Shown in pieces: positions 61,774 to 64,000 of a stretch of DNA of 64,000 bases (within the stretch, counting starts at the first letter, position 1; every line of letters starts with the position of its first letter). The DNA is from Microbacterium yannicii PS01 (GTDB lineage Bacteria > Actinomycetota > Actinomycetes > Actinomycetales > Microbacteriaceae), in contig NZ_CAJF01000005.1 in assembly GCF_000304335.1 (NCBI RefSeq), positions 1 to 64,000 on the forward strand, in the 5' to 3' direction. The translations under genes and the position numbers were made by a program. The notes beneath the pieces were generated by a model. The model saw nothing but the letters and a program-made list of their open reading frames with translations, was not told where the DNA came from and did not search any database.

Positions 61774-62210
61774 CGTCTTTCTGCCACTGTCGAGTCCGTG
61801 GTGACCACATCAGGTGAGCGGGTTGGAAAAACGAGGAGAATGCCCAGAACTGCGCTGATGCCGAGGCTGACCACGGTTCCGATGATGTCGACGGGTCCGC
61901 CGACGATGTGACCGATGTGGTACGCGAAATGCAAGACGCCGAAAACCGCCCAAGCGAGCCCTGCGACGCGTCCAACGGTCGATCTCCGTGAGAAAAATCC
62001 GGCGATGCTGATGGCGGCGAGCGCGAGGTAGAGGCTTCCTACGTCCCGTATAAGGTGCTCGTTCTCCGCGCCGTCGAGACTGATCCAGGTGAGCCCGAAC
62101 CCGGGGAATGATGTGTAGAAGGCATGCGGAAAGAATTGCGCCCACACACCTACGTAGAGTCCGATGAGCGCGGAAACCGCGAGCAACCATCGACGATATG
62201 TAGTGTTCAT
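61770..62210 (-). CDS. Four-helix membrane protein (DoxX/DUF4345-like)
   Basis: A 146-residue protein with four hydrophobic helices (YRRWLLAVSALIGLYVGVWAQFF, LIRDVGSLYLALAAISIAGFF, VAGLAWAVFGVLHFAYHIGHIV and PVDIIGTVVSLGISAVLGILLVF). FAYHIGHIV contains two histidines on one helix. Resembles DUF4345 proteins. First gene of a three-gene operon with the SDR and epimerase, driven by the ECF41-type promoter at 62220. Confidence 0.75.
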   Translation of the reverse strand: MNTTYRRWLLAVSALIGLYVGVWAQFFPHAFYTSFPGFGLTWISLDGAENEHLIRDVGSLYLALAAISIAGFFSRRSTVGRVAGLAWAVFGVLHFAYHIGHIVGGPVDIIGTVVSLGISAVLGILLVFPTRSPDVVTTDSTVAERR

Positions 62211-62219
62211 ACCTATCAG

Positions 62220-62246
62220 GACAGTGCAGCACCACCGAATGTGAGG
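62220..62246 (-). promoter_or_regulatory. ECF41-type promoter of the membrane protein/SDR/epimerase operon
   Basis: Minus strand: -35 CCTCACATTC (62237-62246), 12 bases, -10 CTGTC (62220-62224). The -10 lies only 10 bases before the ATG at 62210, so the transcript may be leaderless or have a very short leader. Confidence 0.72.
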
Positions 62247-62315
62247 TCCGCGCCCTGAGTTGCTTTAGGACCGTCACCCACCGCACGAACCGGCGGGGTG
62301 AGCGGTCAGATCGCA

Positions 62316-63440
62316 TTACCTCGCCGATAGCTGCTTCGGTCGCACGGGGTTGCGGTCGTCGGTGCGCGCGTGTCCGAAGTACATGAGTTCCCAGATTGCC
62401 TCATCGGTGTGCTTCTCCACCAAGGTGGTCCCCTGCCACCGTTCGATCGTCAGGTCCCCCACGAACCGGAGATATGCGCCGTCGAAACCGATGAGCCGCG
62501 CCGCGATCTTGCGGATGCCTTTCATCTGTTCGACGAACGTGTTGGCCACAAGGTCGCGGTGCTTGGTGAACGTGACGACGTAGCGGTCCGTACCGTCATC
62601 GTAGAAGTACTGCGTCACGCCGGCGACAGGCTTGCCGGTCTTGGTGTCGGTGTAGGCCTCTGTCGCGCGGAACCGTGTCTTCGCGGCGTCGTCGGCCACG
62701 ATCTGACCGTCTTTCGCGAGCATGAAGATCGGGATCGGTTGGTAGCCGAACTTCTCGTGAGAGGTGATGTACGAGGCGATCACGGAGTACGGCCCCGCTT
62801 GGCCGCGTGCCCAATACCAGTCGTTGATAATGGCCGTCATTCCGACGTTGCCCCAGTTGTGGTCGTGGTAGCCGCCGCCGGTTGCGTCGCTGCGTACGCC
62901 GGCGACTTCGTACGAACCGCGCACGGTTCCCTGCGGCACGGCCGGCAGCCAGGAAAACTCCAAATCACGCTTCTCGCCGAAGACGAGATACCCCGTGTGG
63001 GGACGCCACGGGCGGATCTCGGCGTCAAGGGTCACGTCCACCTTTACGTCGTCGATCTCTGCATGGATCTCGTAATGCGAAAGGTTTCCGGTGAACCGGT
63101 TTCCCGCGATGCGGACATCGGCGTGATCATCAGCAGCCGAGAAGGAGTCCGCGGGGTAGTCGCGGATGAAGCTGAAGCTGCGTCCGTCCGGCAGATCGAG
63201 ATTCAGGCGGATCATCGGACTGAGCGGCTTGTTGGGGGCGGACAGATCCTTCGTCATGAAGATTACGACGAGCTTCGCCCCGTCGTCGAGGTGGGCGTCG
63301 AAGTACCACCATTCGTAGGTTCCACGCCCACCGTCGGTCCGAGCACCGTCTTCCCAGGCGGCGACCGAGTCCTTAGAGATGCCGATGCGACGGTAATCTT
63401 CATCGCGCTCCGCGATGCTCCCGCTGTGCTTCGTGGTCAT
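62316..63440 (-). CDS. CrtC-like (hydroxyneurosporene synthase / lipocalin-like) protein
   Basis: A 374-residue protein. YEWWYFDAHLDDGAKLVVIF and GGGYHDHNWGNVGM are the signatures of the CrtC superfamily (carotenoid 1,2-hydratase and AttH-like proteins), which have a two-lipocalin beta-barrel fold. The family binds isoprenoid or lipid substrates; no carotenoid genes are in the window, so the ligand is unknown. GAGGACG before ATG 63440 supports the start. Its ECF41-type promoter (63490-63516) lies inside the upstream sigma gene. Confidence 0.85.
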   Translation of the reverse strand: MTTKHSGSIAERDEDYRRIGISKDSVAAWEDGARTDGGRGTYEWWYFDAHLDDGAKLVVIFMTKDLSAPNKPLSPMIRLNLDLPDGRSFSFIRDYPADSFSAADDHADVRIAGNRFTGNLSHYEIHAEIDDVKVDVTLDAEIRPWRPHTGYLVFGEKRDLEFSWLPAVPQGTVRGSYEVAGVRSDATGGGYHDHNWGNVGMTAIINDWYWARGQAGPYSVIASYITSHEKFGYQPIPIFMLAKDGQIVADDAAKTRFRATEAYTDTKTGKPVAGVTQYFYDDGTDRYVVTFTKHRDLVANTFVEQMKGIRKIAARLIGFDGAYLRFVGDLTIERWQGTTLVEKHTDEAIWELMYFGHARTDDRNPVRPKQLSAR

Positions 63441-63478
63441 GATTCGTCCTCTATGTCTCGTGCCCGCTGCGGGCATCT

Positions 63479-64000
63479 TCACCATGTATGACCGGGTTGG
63501 TCCTGTGAATGTGAGGGCCTATTCCACAGCGAGAGCTTCCCTGGATTCACGACCATGCGCACATCCGAGACGAGGCCATGCATCACATCAAGGGTGACGA
63601 CGCCGGTGATTCGGCCCTCGTCCCAAAGCGCGAAACCGAGGCCGTCGGGCGTGTCTTGCTCGAGAATCTCCGAACCCGGGCTCTTCGCGACGATGCCGAG
63701 CAGGAAGCGCGCCACCCGGTCGGCACCCACGATGGGGTTGCGCGCCGCAGTCACAACGCCGCCGCCATCGGCCTGCAGCACGACGTGCGAGTCCATGGCC
63801 AACATGAGTCCTGGAAGATTGTTCGCGCGAATTGCGTGGGCGAAAGACTTCACCACTCTGTCGTGCTCGGCGCGAGGGTCGCGCCGATTTCGGCTCGCCT
63901 CCACGCGGACACGTGCGAATGCCGCTAAGAGCTCGGCTTCGGCCGATGTGCAACGCAGGATCATCGCGACCTCATCCAGAGGCACCGCGAAGATCTCATG
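63479..64000 (-). CDS. Second ECF41-family sigma factor, partial
   Basis: The C-terminal part of a SigJ-like sigma factor; the gene runs off the right edge, so its start is not in the window. Seen: HEIFAVPLDEVAMILRCTSAEAELLAAFARVRV (end of sigma4), then the SnoaL-like domain with ADGGGVVTAARNPIVGADRVARFLLG and VVNPGKLSLW. DGGG and NPGKL are ECF41 signatures. Closely similar in layout to the sigma factor at 51406. Its last codons contain the promoter of the CrtC-like gene. Confidence 0.85.
   Translation of the reverse strand, partial: HEIFAVPLDEVAMILRCTSAEAELLAAFARVRVEASRNRRDPRAEHDRVVKSFAHAIRANNLPGLMLAMDSHVVLQADGGGVVTAARNPIVGADRVARFLLGIVAKSPGSEILEQDTPDGLGFALWDEGRITGVVTLDVMHGLVSDVRMVVNPGKLSLWNRPSHSQDQPGHTW
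63490..63516 (-). promoter_or_regulatory. ECF41-type promoter of the CrtC-like gene
   Basis: Minus strand: -35 CCTCACATTC (63507-63516), 12 bases, -10 CGGTC (63490-63494). The promoter lies inside the last 12 codons of the second sigma gene, so that C-terminus and the promoter share DNA. Confidence 0.75.

Overview
The window comes from a high-GC actinobacterium. The codon use, the dehydratase pair beside murB and the DUF2510 protein suggest Microbacteriaceae, probably Microbacterium. This is inferred from gene content; no rRNA or marker phylogeny is available here.

Layout. (1) 1-12.3 kb looks like ordinary chromosome: a DUF559 endonuclease-like protein, murB with two MaoC-type dehydratases, a TauE/SafE exporter, a CopB-type copper ATPase with a CsoR-like operator, an arginase-family protein, an MT0933-like antitoxin, a GAF-ANTAR regulator and small proteins. 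A diverged second copy of the murB 3' end lies just downstream of murB, between palindromic repeats. (2) At 12.3 kb there is a terminator, the 3' half of a tRNA-Met(CAT), and a decayed IS481-type element. This is the signature of an integration junction, so what follows is probably an island or a rearranged region. (3) 13.6-33 kb holds catabolic and redox gene clusters with their own regulators: a minus-strand operon (oxidoreductases, thioesterase, cupin, hydrolase) divergent from a MocR-type regulator; a flavoprotein/protease/PfkB group; and a TetR / FAD-monooxygenase / AfsR-type regulator set. (4) 33-43 kb has a 2476-residue secreted, sortase-anchored multidomain protein, two DAPG-hydrolase-like (PhlG family) proteins and an epimerase. 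(5) 43-51 kb is mixed: an MBL-fold protein, a lone MobF relaxase-helicase, a second arginase-family gene, a frameshifted conserved gene and small membrane proteins.

(6) 51-64 kb is the most interesting part. An ECF41-type sigma factor (SigJ-like, with a SnoaL-like C-terminal domain) is surrounded by genes that share a promoter: CCTCACATTC, 12 bases, then (C/T)(G/T)GTC. I find it six times with exactly the same spacing: before the DoxX gene, before the sigma gene itself, back to back between the E1/E2 2-oxoacid dehydrogenase operon and the AhpD-like/NDH-2/cytochrome b operon, before a three-gene membrane protein/oxidoreductase/epimerase operon, and before a CrtC-like gene. The last copy lies inside the 3' end of a second ECF41-like sigma gene that runs off the window. 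The cytochrome b of this set resembles QcrB but, by alignment from memory, lacks both histidines expected to bind heme bH. Together this looks like an autoregulated ECF41 regulon that controls an alternative carbon-oxidation and electron-transport module.
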